The notes beneath the pieces are model-generated. The model saw only the letters and a program-made list of their open reading frames with translations, had not been told where the DNA came from and made no database searches. This document shows, one piece after another, positions 22,801-35,300 of a stretch of 64,000 bases of DNA. Origin of the DNA: Hanleya hanleyi (Eukaryota; Mollusca; Polyplacophora; Lepidopleurida; Hanleyidae); NCBI GenBank assembly GCA_036873755.1, contig JAVTVY010020510.1, forward strand, positions 1-64,000. Reading direction: 5' to 3'. The position numbers were made by a program, and so were the translations under genes. Each line of letters begins with the position of its first letter. The stretch's first letter is position 1.

Positions 22801-24248
22801 TTTTTTCTCTTTGCATAGAAATATTCTTATTCCAGTATTTCAATTTCTGTGAATGTCTGTATTCCTAAAAAAAATCGAGTGAAAATACCGAACATTTGCA
22901 TCAGTGTAGGGAGCTAGAAAAACTAACTTTCAAATGCTAATGATAATATGTCTGCTTGTGTCTGTGTCTCTTTGACAAACCAAGATGTTTATACTTCACC
23001 GATTAATTGTGTAGGAAAGTTTCATCACGGAAGGATAAGAGTCACCAGAAATGTGTTACAAAGTTGTTTATATTGTCTCACTGTATATTTGTGACATTTT
23101 GACCATCGCTTAGTGCATGTCACAGGAAAATTCCTGTTAATTACTGTATTGATTAATATAGCAGTGCTGATAATTATGCCGGTGGCATTTTGCCATTGAT
23201 TGACATGTCTTTGTCTTCTACCATTATCAACCCGCAAGGAAATTATCAGTACGGTACAGTTGCTAACAGTTTAATTTGTAGTTTTATTTTAGTTACCAGA
23301 TATACGTTCGCTTTAACACGATCGTGATTCCCGGTTATATAATAAAATATTATTATCCATATTTTGTAAAATCTGCTTTGGTGGCATATGTATGGAGAAA
23401 TTAGTTTCCGTGGTCAGTGAAGCTATAATATAGAACTAATCAATATAGTTGAAAAGTTCAACAAAATCCGGAGGGTGGCAATAAAGCCTGAGTTTGGACC
23501 TAAATCTCACATTTGTGAAAGGTAATAGTGAATAGCGAATTTACTCATTATCTCGAAAATGACGCTTTAGCACTTTTTATGCATATCCAAGTTTCATCTC
23601 AAAATAATACCTCTGACCCGGACAACACGCTAACGATTCTCCAAAGTTGATTAAATGTTTTCATCAGCGTTGAAACAACGCTGGAATAAGACGCCATATC
23701 AACGTCATTTTTCTCGTCATTGATAACGACCATCGTTCCTCAATATCTACTACCATCATGATCTGGCTGTTCAACAGCTTCATGCGAATAGTGCCTCGTA
23801 AAATGGACTCCGGGATAATTATGGGCGAGGACTGCTTTCGCCATGTCGGATCGGATAGTTGATTTTATTTTCGGGCTAATAGTGTTGTAGCATGGAGACT
23901 ATCTGGTTATACGTTTAACAATCCCTAATGTATGTTACAGCCTGAGGCAACATATGCAGTTTAATACTATATATACCGTACGTTTCCCAGGATCCGTTTA
24001 TATACAGCAGCACTAAATATAGCTGGCGACAGTAGCTTAATGTAGCCAGGTAAATATTGGGAGATTAATCCTATTGTTTCATTATATCTCGAAATATGAA
24101 CAAATTTTAGGATAAACGATAGACAAGATTACATGAAGCTAACGGAGAACTGAATCATTATCCCCGAAATTAAAAAGGCAGTCTTGATACAAAAAGACCT
24201 TTTAGGTATCCATATTTACAAGAGATGATACTGTCATCATCCTTTTCC
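22801..24248. other. No gene recognised
   Basis: AT-rich sequence; only short unsupported frames. Confidence 0.5.
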
Positions 24249-24253
24249 ATATT

Positions 24254-26734
24254 AGTGAGGTGGATTAGCAAAAAGATCATGACACGCTGGTCCAAAGCAC
24301 CAAACTTGGCACAATCATCACTTGAGGCATACTGAACAATTTCAGACCATGTGAAGCCCGCTGGCCCCTAAAAGGGCATCTAAGGGGAAATATTATCATC
24401 GTAGAAATAGTTAGCTTCCTAATAGCTTCATGATTTTCATTATCCATGAGGCTAGGATGCTGGAACTTGTCACACTATATCTTTGGTTCCAACGCTACTA
24501 GATAATGTAAGAAAATCGAAGATGGCCTCTATGATGATGTTACCGTGACGTCATATTATAAAAATTATAAAAAAAAATTATTGACGATTTTTCGGATCGA
24601 TTTTTCAAATTTATTATTTGTGCAATTAGACTGTCTTGTAAATTAGTAAATAATCATCTGCTGTGATATAAAATATTATTGGGCACTTTTATGTGGAAAA
24701 ATACACCAATTTTGAAGAAAATACGACAAAAACGCAACTTTCCAGCTACATCACCATGTGGTTCATTCTGAATTTACCCATGATGATCTTCTCCGAGGAT
24801 TAAATGGCCCTAATATGATTTGTTATAAAGACACAAAGTACCAGCTCTCAACAATTGCGCTAGCGAAATTTCATTAGGAAGAGGGGTGTGGGGGTGAAGC
24901 TGAATCCACCAATAACAATTGATTACGGGAACCCCCCTATTCAATATCATTTTTCTAATGGTGTACATATAGAACCGGCATATAAGTGAAGTAGTTCATG
25001 ATGAAACATGCGCATGTAAATGTAATGGTCTTGGCACCCAATGGGAATTAAATGTAATTTAAGACCCCACCCCCAATCTGCCTCTGAACCTGAAACCATC
25101 CTAGGCACTCTCAATCATGTTGATAGCAATGGATATAAACAAACGCGTTATTTTAATTTCATGTTCCTGTCCCTCAATGTGCGTTAAATGTCCTTTCCGA
25201 TCAGTTTCCTGTGACTTTTAACTCTTTCAGAGCCCTATAGCTGTTCTGAAAATATTTGACAGCCTTTTGACCTAAAAAAGGTTCTGGACCCCTATTTCCA
25301 CCCTTGGTAATCCAACAGCTACCCTGGCAAAGTCCTATGAACATTCGACCAAAGCTGTGACAATTCAATGGCAATATATAGACTTCAGTGCTATAACATG
25401 TAAATTGTATGTTGCATGTTCCCGGTCTCCATTGGGCGTTAAATGCCCTTAGATTTCGTCTTGGTTTCAGAGTCTCTTCTCTGACCATATAACCCTGTTA
25501 GCTATCCTGAAGTAATTTCACGACCTTCCACAAAAATATCCCAGCCTTCAACAGGGGTAAGATGCCCCTTTTGTGATTTTAGGTTCACCCTCACTGACTC
25601 CAATACTCTTCAGATGAAGTTTCGTACCATTCCGTTCAAAACTGTGGCTATATAACGTAATGTAACATAACGCTATGTAACACTTGTTAATTCAGGTTTT
25701 CATCTCTCAAGCTTGAAAGTCGAAAGATTGAAAAGCTCAACCCTGCTCCCGTATTCCAGCTTTTCATCTTCCAAAATTGAATTGAAAGTAGGAAGATTTA
25801 AAGCTTGCACAACTCCCGTATGCCTGCTTTCCATTCCGCAAAATTGAGAATTAAAGATGGAAAGTTCGACGTCGCTCCCGTATTCCAGCTTTTCAGCTCC
25901 CAAAATAAAACATATAGATGGAAAGCCCTACATATAGCTTCCATATTTTATATTTTAAATACAATAGAAAACTATAGTCTCATTTCTCTCAATATTCACC
26001 CCTTGCTTTTTACGATATCACATGCAGTTTTATTGTGAACCCAACAACAATGCGATACAAGAGTTTGAGGGGAGATTGTTAATTTCAAATAGATGAATGT
26101 GATAGAAAATTTAAAGCATAAGCTCATCGCCTAAGTAAAGTAGACCCATCGATCTCATTTTTCCGATTTTAGTGCACTTATAGCTTATGATATTGATTTT
26201 ATTTTGAGCCTGTTGTAAATTCAAAATGGATGAAATTAGGGTGTAACTTGTAAGTTCTGTTTTCTTCGTATTCCATCAAATTTAACCTTTTTTTTCGTAA
26301 AAGTGCTCAAAATTATTCTATTTCAAATAAACTGATTATTTACTAATTTATCAGGCAGTTTCAGTAAAGAAAATTGCACAAATAAAAAAATGGAAAAATC
26401 ATCCACAAAATGTCTTAGTTTTGGAAAGTGTTGTCACGGTGATGGATTTTGTGACATTTTCTGATAGCACTTGAACCACTGATACAGTGTGGTCAGTTCC
26501 AGCTTCGCAGCCTGCAGGATAGGAAAAATAACGAAGCCATTGGGAGGCTAACTATTCTTTGAATAACAATATTGCCGCGCAGATGCCCTTTGCCAGAGGA
26601 CATCACAGATCCAAGAACAAAGGGCACGCCTTCTGATATTGTTCTATATGCCCCAACTGATGGATGTGCCAAGTTTGGTGCTTTGGACCAGCGTATCACG
26701 ATCTTCCCAAAATATGGCCTTTAACCACCTCACT
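24254..26734. mobile_element. 2.48-kb non-autonomous DNA element with ~600-bp inverted ends
   Basis: The ends AGTGAGGTGG/CCACCTCACT are flanked by a perfect 5-bp duplication ATATT (24,249-24,253 and 26,735-26,739). The arms remain alignable, with substitutions and indels, for roughly 600 bp. Shared phrases are 'GCTGGTCCAAAGCACCAAAC', 'AAATTAGTAAATAATCA' and 'GGGCACTTTT'/'GAGCACTTTT'. The middle has a ~290-bp unit duplicated at about 25,160-25,510 ('GCGTTAAATG' phrases) and a ~79-bp unit present three times at about 25,735-25,925 ('CTCCCGTATTCCAGC'). No transposase frame is seen. The superfamily is unassigned; a 5-bp duplication with AG ends is not diagnostic. Confidence 0.8.
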
Positions 26735-26739
26735 ATATT

Positions 26740-27650
26740 GATACAAAGGTATCATTAATCGTTACTGAAGAGGCAAAAGTGGGTTTGATTGATGTGTGAT
26801 ATCAAGATATCAAATATGATTCATCATTTACTGTATCATTAACCAAGTGAGATTCGGAGTAGTATCCTAAAATGATTTTTTCTGATTCAGGTTGTGAGGG
26901 TCTGTTCATGTGAACACCTGCACCCAGCTTCACCAGACATGAACATGAAATATGGGACATAGTCCCAGATGAAATGTAGTAGTTTTAGATAATGAACAAG
27001 TGGAATAGATAAGTGACACCAAAAAATAATTAGTTCAGAATCTCCAACGTATGTTATCATGAATGTTGGTGCATTTAGCATTGCATGGGCCGCACATTCC
27101 AATCATATAACGTTCCTATAGGATGAGGTGTAAGATGAATGAATGACAACCAATTTCTGTGTCACTGACTTCATGTATTCACATATCAATCTACATATCA
27201 AAGGCCCCATTTTCCATGTTGAACTGATTGTCATAAAAATCCTGGTTAGAATAATAACATTGCCATGCCCATTATTATGTGTTCCATTTCACCATGTAAG
27301 AATATGGTTATATTGGATTTCGCATTCGACCATGTAAGCTATGCTTAGTATATAGCAGTCGATCATAAAATATATTGTCAAATGATTCGCCCACTAATTC
27401 TATGGTCGCGCCAAGACATCTGACCATTCCAATCTTGGTTGAATCAGAGAAATGCTACAATATATTTTCTGGTCATCAATTTTGACCATTCTTCTCATGG
27501 TCGAAATGGTTTGACCAGTAAAATCTGACCAAGAGTTTTATGGTCACATGGCCGTTGACTATATATATCCTGGTCAGGATAACCATATCCTTCTAACAGT
27601 GAAGACTACTGCATTGACCGATCAAATTACCTTTCCTGAAATTCAAGATG
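26740..27650. other. No gene; GACCAT/ATGGTC-rich stretch
   Basis: Between 27,320 and 27,600 the words GACCAT and ATGGTC recur in both orientations about a dozen times, suggesting a decayed foldback element. No ends or target duplication could be fixed. Confidence 0.4.
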
Positions 27651-27651
27651 C

Positions 27652-28235
27652 CTGGAATTTGTGGAATGATTGCTAATTCTGGTAAAGTAATGGTCTGTAC
27701 AGCCATTGACTGTTCTCTTCATGAACTGAAATATGAGAATCAGGATGATATTGCCTCGATCAGAAATGTTTGATCTCAAATGATCAGTCTTCTTGTAGGA
27801 AATGAGGGGAAGGTTATTGGGTTAGAGGCTATGTTATTCGGCAATATAAAAGCGACACGAAGACAGAGATGTGTGTAATTCTCGACACTCGACTTCTCTT
27901 CACAGTTTAATCTCGTCATGCCCCAATCTTGCTAAGTTCCTGGATGGTTCGCTTTTTTCATGTCTTCTCTTGTGGTAATATCAATATCTCCCGTACATGC
28001 TCACGTGTCTGAGATGTTACATGCGGATCCCCAAAACCCTCATTCGCGATACAGCCATGGCTGTTCATTCATGGAAATCTGTATCATGGCACGGCATTCT
28101 TCTTAAAGGCAATAGCAATTATGTGACTATGATGCCGTCAATAGCGTGTTGATCTCGGTGATGTCTCGTCCGACCAATACGTTTATTGCTTTCGTGGACG
28201 ACGTGCGCTGGAGCTCAATTTACAAAAAAAGTATA
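27652..28235 (+). repeat. Dispersed ~600-bp repeat, copy 1
   Basis: Aligns with 30,873-31,447 and, more diverged, 42,945-43,545, all in the same orientation. Shared landmarks are 'CACAGTTTAATCTCGTCATG', 'CCAATCTTGCTAAGTT', 'TATCTCCCGTACATGC' and 'TTTATTGCTTTCGTGGACG'. No coding frame is conserved between copies. The type (SINE-like, MITE or solo LTR) is undetermined. Confidence 0.75.
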
Positions 28236-29120
28236 TAGTGAGACTGCTTTGTAGCATTTTTAGGTGATATGGGGACAGACCTGTGAAAAGAAGACGCCCC
28301 AAGGTTATTACCTCAAGGTTTTGTTAGGCGCCAACTTCGTACTGTCCTTTTCAGTTACTTCTGATTCTTTTATCGAAATGATATTTTTGTACTCACTGAA
28401 AAATGAGTAGGTATATGGGAACAGTCATATACTTCCTGTTAATGGTCTAATCTGTCAAAACGTTATCAGATAATACTCATCTGAGTTTATATATTAACGG
28501 GATTAGTTTCTGAATTGGAACTGTAAATATGACGTCATTTGGGACCATAGGCAAATGTCAACTGCAAACTCATCATTTATGGTTCAGCATTGCTCACTCA
28601 ATCATGTCTATTAACCAAGATGTAGTTTGTATCCCAGCCATATTACCTGATCGGTGGTAGTATACAATGGAACGAAAACTTCTCCCTCTTGAAAAAGGGG
28701 CATGAGTAATGAAACAGCCATATCTCCAAGTCTGAGCAAGTCTGTCTAAATGGTGTCATATATTACTCAGAACTAATAGCACAAGTGTATGGTATCAGGA
28801 TTTGTGGTTGGTTTTCAATTTTACGATGTCGCCTGGGGGAAATGGTCAAATGTCAAGTCAGATAGACTCTCCCGATAGAGATACCAGTCGTCTCATATGG
28901 CCATTTTGCTCTCAATAACGATGCAATCTGTCCGACTATTGTGACATTTTGCAGTACTAATGGCAGCACTGTTAATATCTGGGATTTGCACTCTTATTTC
29001 GATCATATGATTCAAATTAGGATCGTTTTCAAATGCCAACAGATTCTCTCCGCTGAAAAAAACCTCTGGGGTTATGCATAATTGCAAAGACATACCTTTT
29101 TGACGAATAGTCCAGCCTCT
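28236..29120. other. No gene recognised
   Basis: AT-rich sequence; no supported feature. Confidence 0.5.
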
Positions 29121-29123
29121 AAA

Positions 29124-29548
29124 TTTAATATATTATTTACTAGTTAGTAACAGCAACGTTCTGAGCTGACCTACTTTTGAAGAAAATTTGACCTGCTTAG
29201 GTGACCTATATAAACCTCGAAATTGGCAAAAACATGTCGTAATGCCTCCTAAGACCATGGAAATGCGCTTAAGTAGGTCAATGTCCGTGTGACCTGACCT
29301 AATTGGATCAAAGTCAATGTGACCTACCTTTCTGACCCAATTTATCACCTAATTAGGTGATATAGAAACCTCGAAATTGGCAAAAACATGTCTCAATGCC
29401 TCCTACGACCATGGAAATGGTCAGTCTTGGGTCAAGGCATATACACACTTAAATCATATCAAACCCTACTTTGTATGTCCTGTGACGTTAGTCACACTGT
29501 CTCGTGTCTTAATATATTATCTTTTAGTTAGTAACAGTAAAGGTATAA
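29124..29548. repeat. Direct-repeat-bounded block with internal duplication
   Basis: 'TTAATATATTATTTACTAG' plus 'TTAGTAACAG' near 29,127 recurs as 'TTAATATATTATCTTTTAG' plus 'TTAGTAACAG' near 29,510. Inside, 'AACCTCGAAATTGGCAAAAA' followed by 'ATGCCTCCTA' and 'GACCATGGAAATG' occurs twice (about 29,213-29,268 and 29,370-29,420). The region is also rich in TGACCTA/TAGGTCA half-sites, which resemble nuclear-receptor half-sites. Confidence 0.6.
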
Positions 29549-30655
29549 ATTATAATGTTCTAGCTGTTTAACTCCATAACATAACCAGCGGGGACTTTAT
29601 CCAAATTTCAACTGAAAAAATAAATAAATACATTCTTACGTAAGGCTTTTGTGTAAAAGGACGATGGATGAGAATGAAGAAATCTGTGCTACAATTATTT
29701 CTATGAATAACTGTGCTATCGTTACATAGCTTGTCACACAAGGTACTATGGCTAAAATTAAAATAGTTTCCTGGCGGATCATCTGAAATGTGATGTTTCG
29801 GCTGGGATCGAAGGCCATTCCAAATGTTATGGTTACACATTTTGCTTCAACAGCTCATTCTGGTTGCAAAACTTTCCGATCTGAGCATCATGCATAAATA
29901 ACCAATGACATCCACGAAGGATAGTCTGACTTCGACTTTTACACAATTCACATCAAATTCGTGGTTTTGTTTTCATCCCAATCGGCATATTCCTGGACAG
30001 AGCTATTCGACAAAATCCAGACACAATCCAACATCGCGGCCATAGAGTAATCAAAAACTTGTGGTTTTATACTTTAATATACAATTCGAGGCATTTTCAT
30101 TATATCAAAAGGTATACGCAGATCAAGTTTCATTTCCTCTTTCCTTCCGTTCACGGTTTATAATTTCGCAGACAGGTGTACCCAAAATGATGATAAGAGC
30201 ACATACTCGACCCAAGCCTTTTCTTGTTTCAATGTTGCGAGGAACCTATTGGTGTTTATTTTGAGTTCAGCAATATGTAGCATATTGACAGGAAACGTGT
30301 AAATGGCTGAATAATATTTCCCTTCGCGCTGAGAATTATACCCACTCACTTGAAGTGGGCCTAAGATGATCAAGTATGATCTGGAAACGATCGAATTCCT
30401 CTATTAAGCAGGAGTAGTTCTGCCGATGTTTATTCTAAATTTCTGTCCAATTACACTCTCAGGGTGTAAGTGACTGAGTGGTCAACATACATGACCTGTT
30501 CAATAGAACAGTTTTTGCACTGTAACTGGATTCAGGCGAATTAAAGATAAACGTTGGTAGTTGACCGTCATACCAGTGACTAATCTACAGAACCAAAATG
30601 GATTCCTTCAGAAAATCCAATGTATCAAACTAAATGACGAATATTGATATACATT
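29549..30655. other. No gene recognised
   Basis: Only short unsupported frames. Confidence 0.5.
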
Positions 30656-30658
30656 TAG

Positions 30659-30850
30659 CAATGTATCGTCCTATAGTGACGCATGACGACCAATGTATCG
30701 TCCTATAGTGACGCATGACGACCAATGTATCGTCCTATAGTGACGCATGACGACCAATGTATCGTCCTATAGTGACGCATGACGACCAATGTATCGTCCT
30801 ATAGTGACGCATGACGACCAATGTATCGTCCTATAGTGACGCATGACGTA
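30659..30850. repeat. 32-bp minisatellite, 6 units
   Basis: Six essentially identical units CAATGTATCGTCCTATAGTG plus ACGCATGACGAC. Near-perfect identity suggests recent expansion. Confidence 0.97.
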
Positions 30851-30872
30851 TAAAATCGAGTATAAAATCATG

Positions 30873-31447
30873 TGTCGAATTTATGGAAAGAAATGTGATG
30901 GTGCGATCTGGTAATGCAGCATAATGGCCACCTCGGCCATCGACTGGTCTCTTTATGAACTGATATAATGAGAGGATGGGCAAATAGAATCTGGATGATG
31001 TTGACCAGGCAGGCGGTGCTTAGTCGAAAACTGAGGGGGAGGGTATAGTTCGAGGTTATATACTTCAGTAACATAGAGGAGACAGGCAGACCGATTTGGG
31101 TGTAATTCTCTTCACTCGACACCACTTCACAGTTTAATCTCGCCATGCTCCAATCTTGCTAAGTTTCTGGATGGGTTACTTTTCTGGCTTTTCTTGTGGT
31201 AATGTCAATATCTCCCATACATGCCTACGTGTCTAAGACGAGACATACAAGCCCCCACGTGACATGAACCTCTCATTCCAATAGAAGGATGACCTTTCAT
31301 TCTTGAAGATCTCTATCATGATCTCTTTCTTTAGGCCGCATTAGTAATCACCATGATAACCTAAAGGTGATGCCGTCAGCAGAGTGTTCAACCAATATGT
31401 TTATTGCTTCTGAGCTCTAGAAGTTTGCTCAGTTCACAAAAAATCTA
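30873..31447 (+). repeat. Dispersed ~600-bp repeat, copy 2
   Basis: Best match to copy 1 at 27.65-28.24 kb; it keeps 'CACAGTTTAATCTCGCCATG' and 'CCAATATGTTTATTGCTTC'. Deletions relative to copy 1 occur around 31,300-31,400. Confidence 0.75.
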
Positions 31448-31581
31448 GTATCTTTAATCATGATCATAATTGATCTAATGTTCAACAATGTTCGTCCATT
31501 TTTATTATAGGTTAGATTTCATTTTGTTTTCAAGCGATCAATTCCGATTTAAACTAACACTTGGAGATGGTGGAATCATCG

Positions 31582-31873
31582 CTATAGTATTGATGGTTAC
31601 ATGCCCTATAATATTGATGGTAACATGCCCTATAGTATGGATGGTTACATGCCCTATATCATTGGCGGTTATATGCTCTATAGTATTGACGGTTATATGC
31701 TCTATAGTATTGACAGTTGCATGCCCTATAGTATTGATAGTTACATGTCCTATAGTATTTGTGGTTACATGTCCTATAGTATTGATGGTTACATATCCTA
31801 TAGTATTGATGGTTACATGCCCTATAGTATTGAGAGTTGCATGCCCTATAGTATTGAGGTTACACGTCCTATA
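31582..31873. repeat. 24-bp minisatellite, ~12 units
   Basis: Unit ATTGATGGTTACATGCCCTA plus TAGT with scattered substitutions. Because 24 is a multiple of three, long periodic frames are open on both strands (for example 31,488-31,898 and its complement). They are not taken as genes. Confidence 0.95.
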
Positions 31874-31879
31874 TTTATG

Positions 31880-33075
31880 GAGCATGTATTCCTACTGACG
31901 AAGAAATAAATTGAATACCACATTGCAGCAATCATAATGGCATCAGACCATGTCAGAAACATTACGGCTAATTTTTGGATGGATTTTCACAACTTACTTC
32001 GCAGTATTTTAGTTATTAATGATGTTAACATGAGAGTTCGATATTTAGCGTCATATCAACAGTCACTATCAGAAGAGTTGCTGGAATGAATTCCAAGTCT
32101 GGGAAATTCCTCGAAATTAGCTTTTTATTCAATACAATTCATTGCTGAGGAACATTTCATGACCAGGCCATCATTCCCTTATTTGTACCACTGAACACAG
32201 AGAACAGTTTGTCTCTGAATGTAAGCAACTAGTTTCTGTTTAATTAATCATATACAAAACCTTGTGTTAATGAACGCGTAGATCAATTATGGAGGAGGGC
32301 TGCCTAATCCGTGTGGGATCTGACTCCAAGGATTGCATAACAACCTGATGATTATTGTACATTTTGAACTAGGAACTTTTGCTAAAATGTCTTGCGTGTT
32401 TCTAGCGTTTGTAATTACCTAGATATCAGAAAAATATAAGACTACAAGAGCAATTACCAGTTATGTATTATATTTTGGACAGCGAAACTGGAGCATCATA
32501 CAGTAGTGGTGCCAATTACGTTTCCAATACTCAATAGACCAGTTAGTATATTTGGCAACAGTTTCAGATTCTCTATAACATGTCGTAGTTCTGTGCTCAT
32601 GTAGAGCGTTCTATCTTCTCGAATTACGTGAAAATTCCGTGTTTGATCTACAGCAGATAGTAAATCAAGCTAACTGGGTTATTTGACAGACAATTTTTCT
32701 CATAGTAGCGAGAAAGATCAACTGCCTTAGAGTTCTCAGTGAAGCTTGAAGTCTGTGAATTCGAAAAACATAGTGACGCAGTTGACAAAAAATATGTCAA
32801 TTTGTTACCAAAAAGTTTCTCTACCTTCTGTTCAATTACATACTGAACATTTTGGGAAGCAGATTAATGGCAGCTTGTGATGAGGATGGACGCCGAGATT
32901 AATTATGGCCGAGGACTTTCTAAGATTTCTCTCTGCACAGCGCCACTCCTGTATAGTACCAAGATGTACATGCACCGATGCCTTATGTGTTTGTCAGTTT
33001 CTTCCTCTTTATTCTTCTACCTTTTTCTCTTCTTCTTCTTCTTCTTCTTCTTCTTCTTCCGCCATACTTGTCCGT
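31880..33075. other. No gene; (TTC)n tract
   Basis: A TTC microsatellite lies at about 33,028-33,059 and creates a poly-Ser or poly-Phe run in overlapping frames. Nothing else is recognised. Confidence 0.5.
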
Positions 33076-33205
33076 CGGATAACTTTTGAATGTCTTTGTC
33101 ATTTAACTTCAAATCTGTTGTGCAGATTGCTCCTGACCAGCGGAAGAAACCTGTTGATTTTCAGCTCTGAACGATACGGGGAACTTGTTTTTTTTTCTGG
33201 ATATA
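33076..33205. repeat. Diverged ~170-bp repeat unit
   Basis: Diverged copy of the unit tandemly repeated at 35.3-35.9 and 36.9-37.35 kb: 'AACTTTTGAATGTC', 'AACTTCAAATCTGTTGTGCA', 'GATTTTCAGCTCTG'. Confidence 0.6.
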
Positions 33206-34084
33206 TTAATTCAGCTTTGTGGCTTTCAGAGTTGGCTGGCATAGTGACGCAACACCATGATCACTGCTGGGTATATAGTCCTGATCCTATATCTGGTCAA
33301 TGTGGTCACATTCTTGTGTGAACATCAATGGCCTTGAATCACTTGTGTGCTCTGATAGAACAAACACAACTGACACCCTCGGATACTATATCAGCCTGCT
33401 GGGTACGAGCGTACAAGTTGTAAGATTTTTCCTTTAGTATTTCACACTGGGGGGATGTCCAAGATTAGACATATCTTTCTAGACTGCTGAAGATGATATT
33501 CAGTCAACTTCTCGACCCCAACTCCAGACAGAACTCCTAATGTTAGTGCGTAGAAAGTAGGGAACGCAAGGCAATATTTTGGATCCATCTATTGTATTGA
33601 ATGATATTGTCTTCATCCCAGCTCGAAAAATACTTCTGTTCATGTCTGTACGTTCGATAGAGCATGGTCACACCTCACACCAGTTGATAGTGACTGAACA
33701 ATACGCTTAGCTTAGATAATGTCCACGGCCTTTTTCTCGTCTTCATTCTCTATAGGTCTGGGAACCCCGTATCAACCCTGCATATACAGGTAATACTCGA
33801 ACAGCCAATGAACGGGCGGCGTTCTTCGTGGGATCTCGGAATTTTACAATTACGGCAGATTTTTTGCGGGGATAATGCTGAAAGACAATCTATTTTAAGT
33901 TTCGACGGAAACGATATGGGGCGTCTCTTAAACCAAACAAAATTGGGATACGAGCATGTGAATTATCTGTACATGTTCCTCTGTTCATGTCACTCGACAA
34001 TGTAGGTTTATTGTTTCGGTGGGAAATTTAAGTCGTACGACGACGGATTTTACAGGTTAGTTTTTTTTTGGTTACACCATGTTA
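33206..34084. other. No gene recognised
   Basis: No supported coding or repeat feature. Confidence 0.5.
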
Positions 34085-34400
34085 CGGCGTTTCAGACGTC
34101 CATGATGCTCATCCATTAACATCAGATGAGTTGTTTGAGCTGACCTGTCATCACAGCTCCCGAGCTAGCGTATCTAATTCCGCTCAAGCCGGTGCTAGGG
34201 GCCGTGTGGATACTTCATAGTCTCGACATGAACAGCTGCAATAAAAGCGCGGCTGAGACACTAAGGCTACGTTCGAGAATCCACCGTATTCTCGGGTCTG
34301 AATGTTGGGTACTTTCCTGTAGAGTCATATGGTTGCTTTTTAGCCGCCAGACGTCGTCAATTTTTCCAACCTCTTGCATATCGCTCCAATTAAAAAAAAT
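34085..34400. mobile_element. Retroelement-family tail fragment
   Basis: Close copy of 15,500-15,765, interrupted by extra sequence around 34,265-34,320. It contains 'GAGCTAGCGTATCTAATTCC' and 'CCGGTGCTAGGGGCCGTGTG'. Confidence 0.65.
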
Positions 34401-34793
34401 CCGAGGGGAAGAAATATACAACACATTGCCTTGCGCTTGTAATTCGCTCATATATGGGCATATTCGTTCAGATATGCGCTGTTCGGAAAGCCTATTATTA
34501 AAACGGCGGATCTTCGTCCTGGCGAATTCCTCTTCTGTCATGGTTCAGACGAACCATGACCAAGGATGATGCTCTTCTTGGAACCCACCTTCATATATGT
34601 CATGACAAAGCAGCAAGGTCTGTCTGACCCTCCAATACCACCTTCCAGATAGGACGGACAAATTGTCCTTGTTTCATGGTTTCTCAGTGTGCTTGGTGCA
34701 CTGGTTTGGATGGGCGTTTTCAGCTTTGAATTTTCTTTCTTGCTGCAGAATGTATGTCTGAGAGCTCATTTGGGAGCTGTAATCATGTCAGAT

Positions 34794-35300
34794 GTTAGTA
34801 GGGTGTTACCCTTGGCCATCTGTTATTCCATTAATGATATGTGATTTGCCTGCTCGGGGATTCGCGTGGTATGCATGGCGTCACCTAGGAACAGATAGAG
34901 CAAGCATACTGCTGCACAACCAAACATGTGACCCTTGGAATTAGAAAGTTTTGCAGTCAGTGTGACCCTGTTTTACATTATCCGTTTCAAGGCATTGAGA
35001 TGAGAAGAGGTTCGGACGAGAGCTGATAACGAAAATGACATCCCTATCAATGAATTCCACATCATAATGGCAGGGTAAAAAACAATGTACACTCTTCGCC
35101 TACCACTCAAAGAAATCAAAGAAATCGTTTCGAGTTTCAAGGTGACGATGGTTTTGGTAACTAATCCTCTCATCCTCTCCACTGAACAATGTCTTCTTTT
35201 TTGGTGACACTGCTGTCAGATGCCATGGTATAATGAACAAATCAAAATTTACTTTGTCTTAGATATGTAATAATCTATTTAACATATATAAGGCGTGCCA
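34794..35300. repeat. Segmental duplication, copy 1
   Basis: Aligns at high identity with 36,285-36,870 in the same orientation, for example 'TTCAAGGCATTGAGATGAGA' and 'ATGACATCCCTATCAATGAA'. Each copy is immediately followed by ~170-bp units, so the duplicated segment probably includes part of that array. Confidence 0.85.

Noticed and set aside
31488..31909. Overlapping repetitive open frames of 102-136 codons
   Set aside because: 24-bp period keeps several frames open on both strands; not coding evidence.
32905..33321. 138-codon frame with a poly-Ser run
   Set aside because: Driven by a TTC microsatellite and a diverged 170-bp repeat unit.
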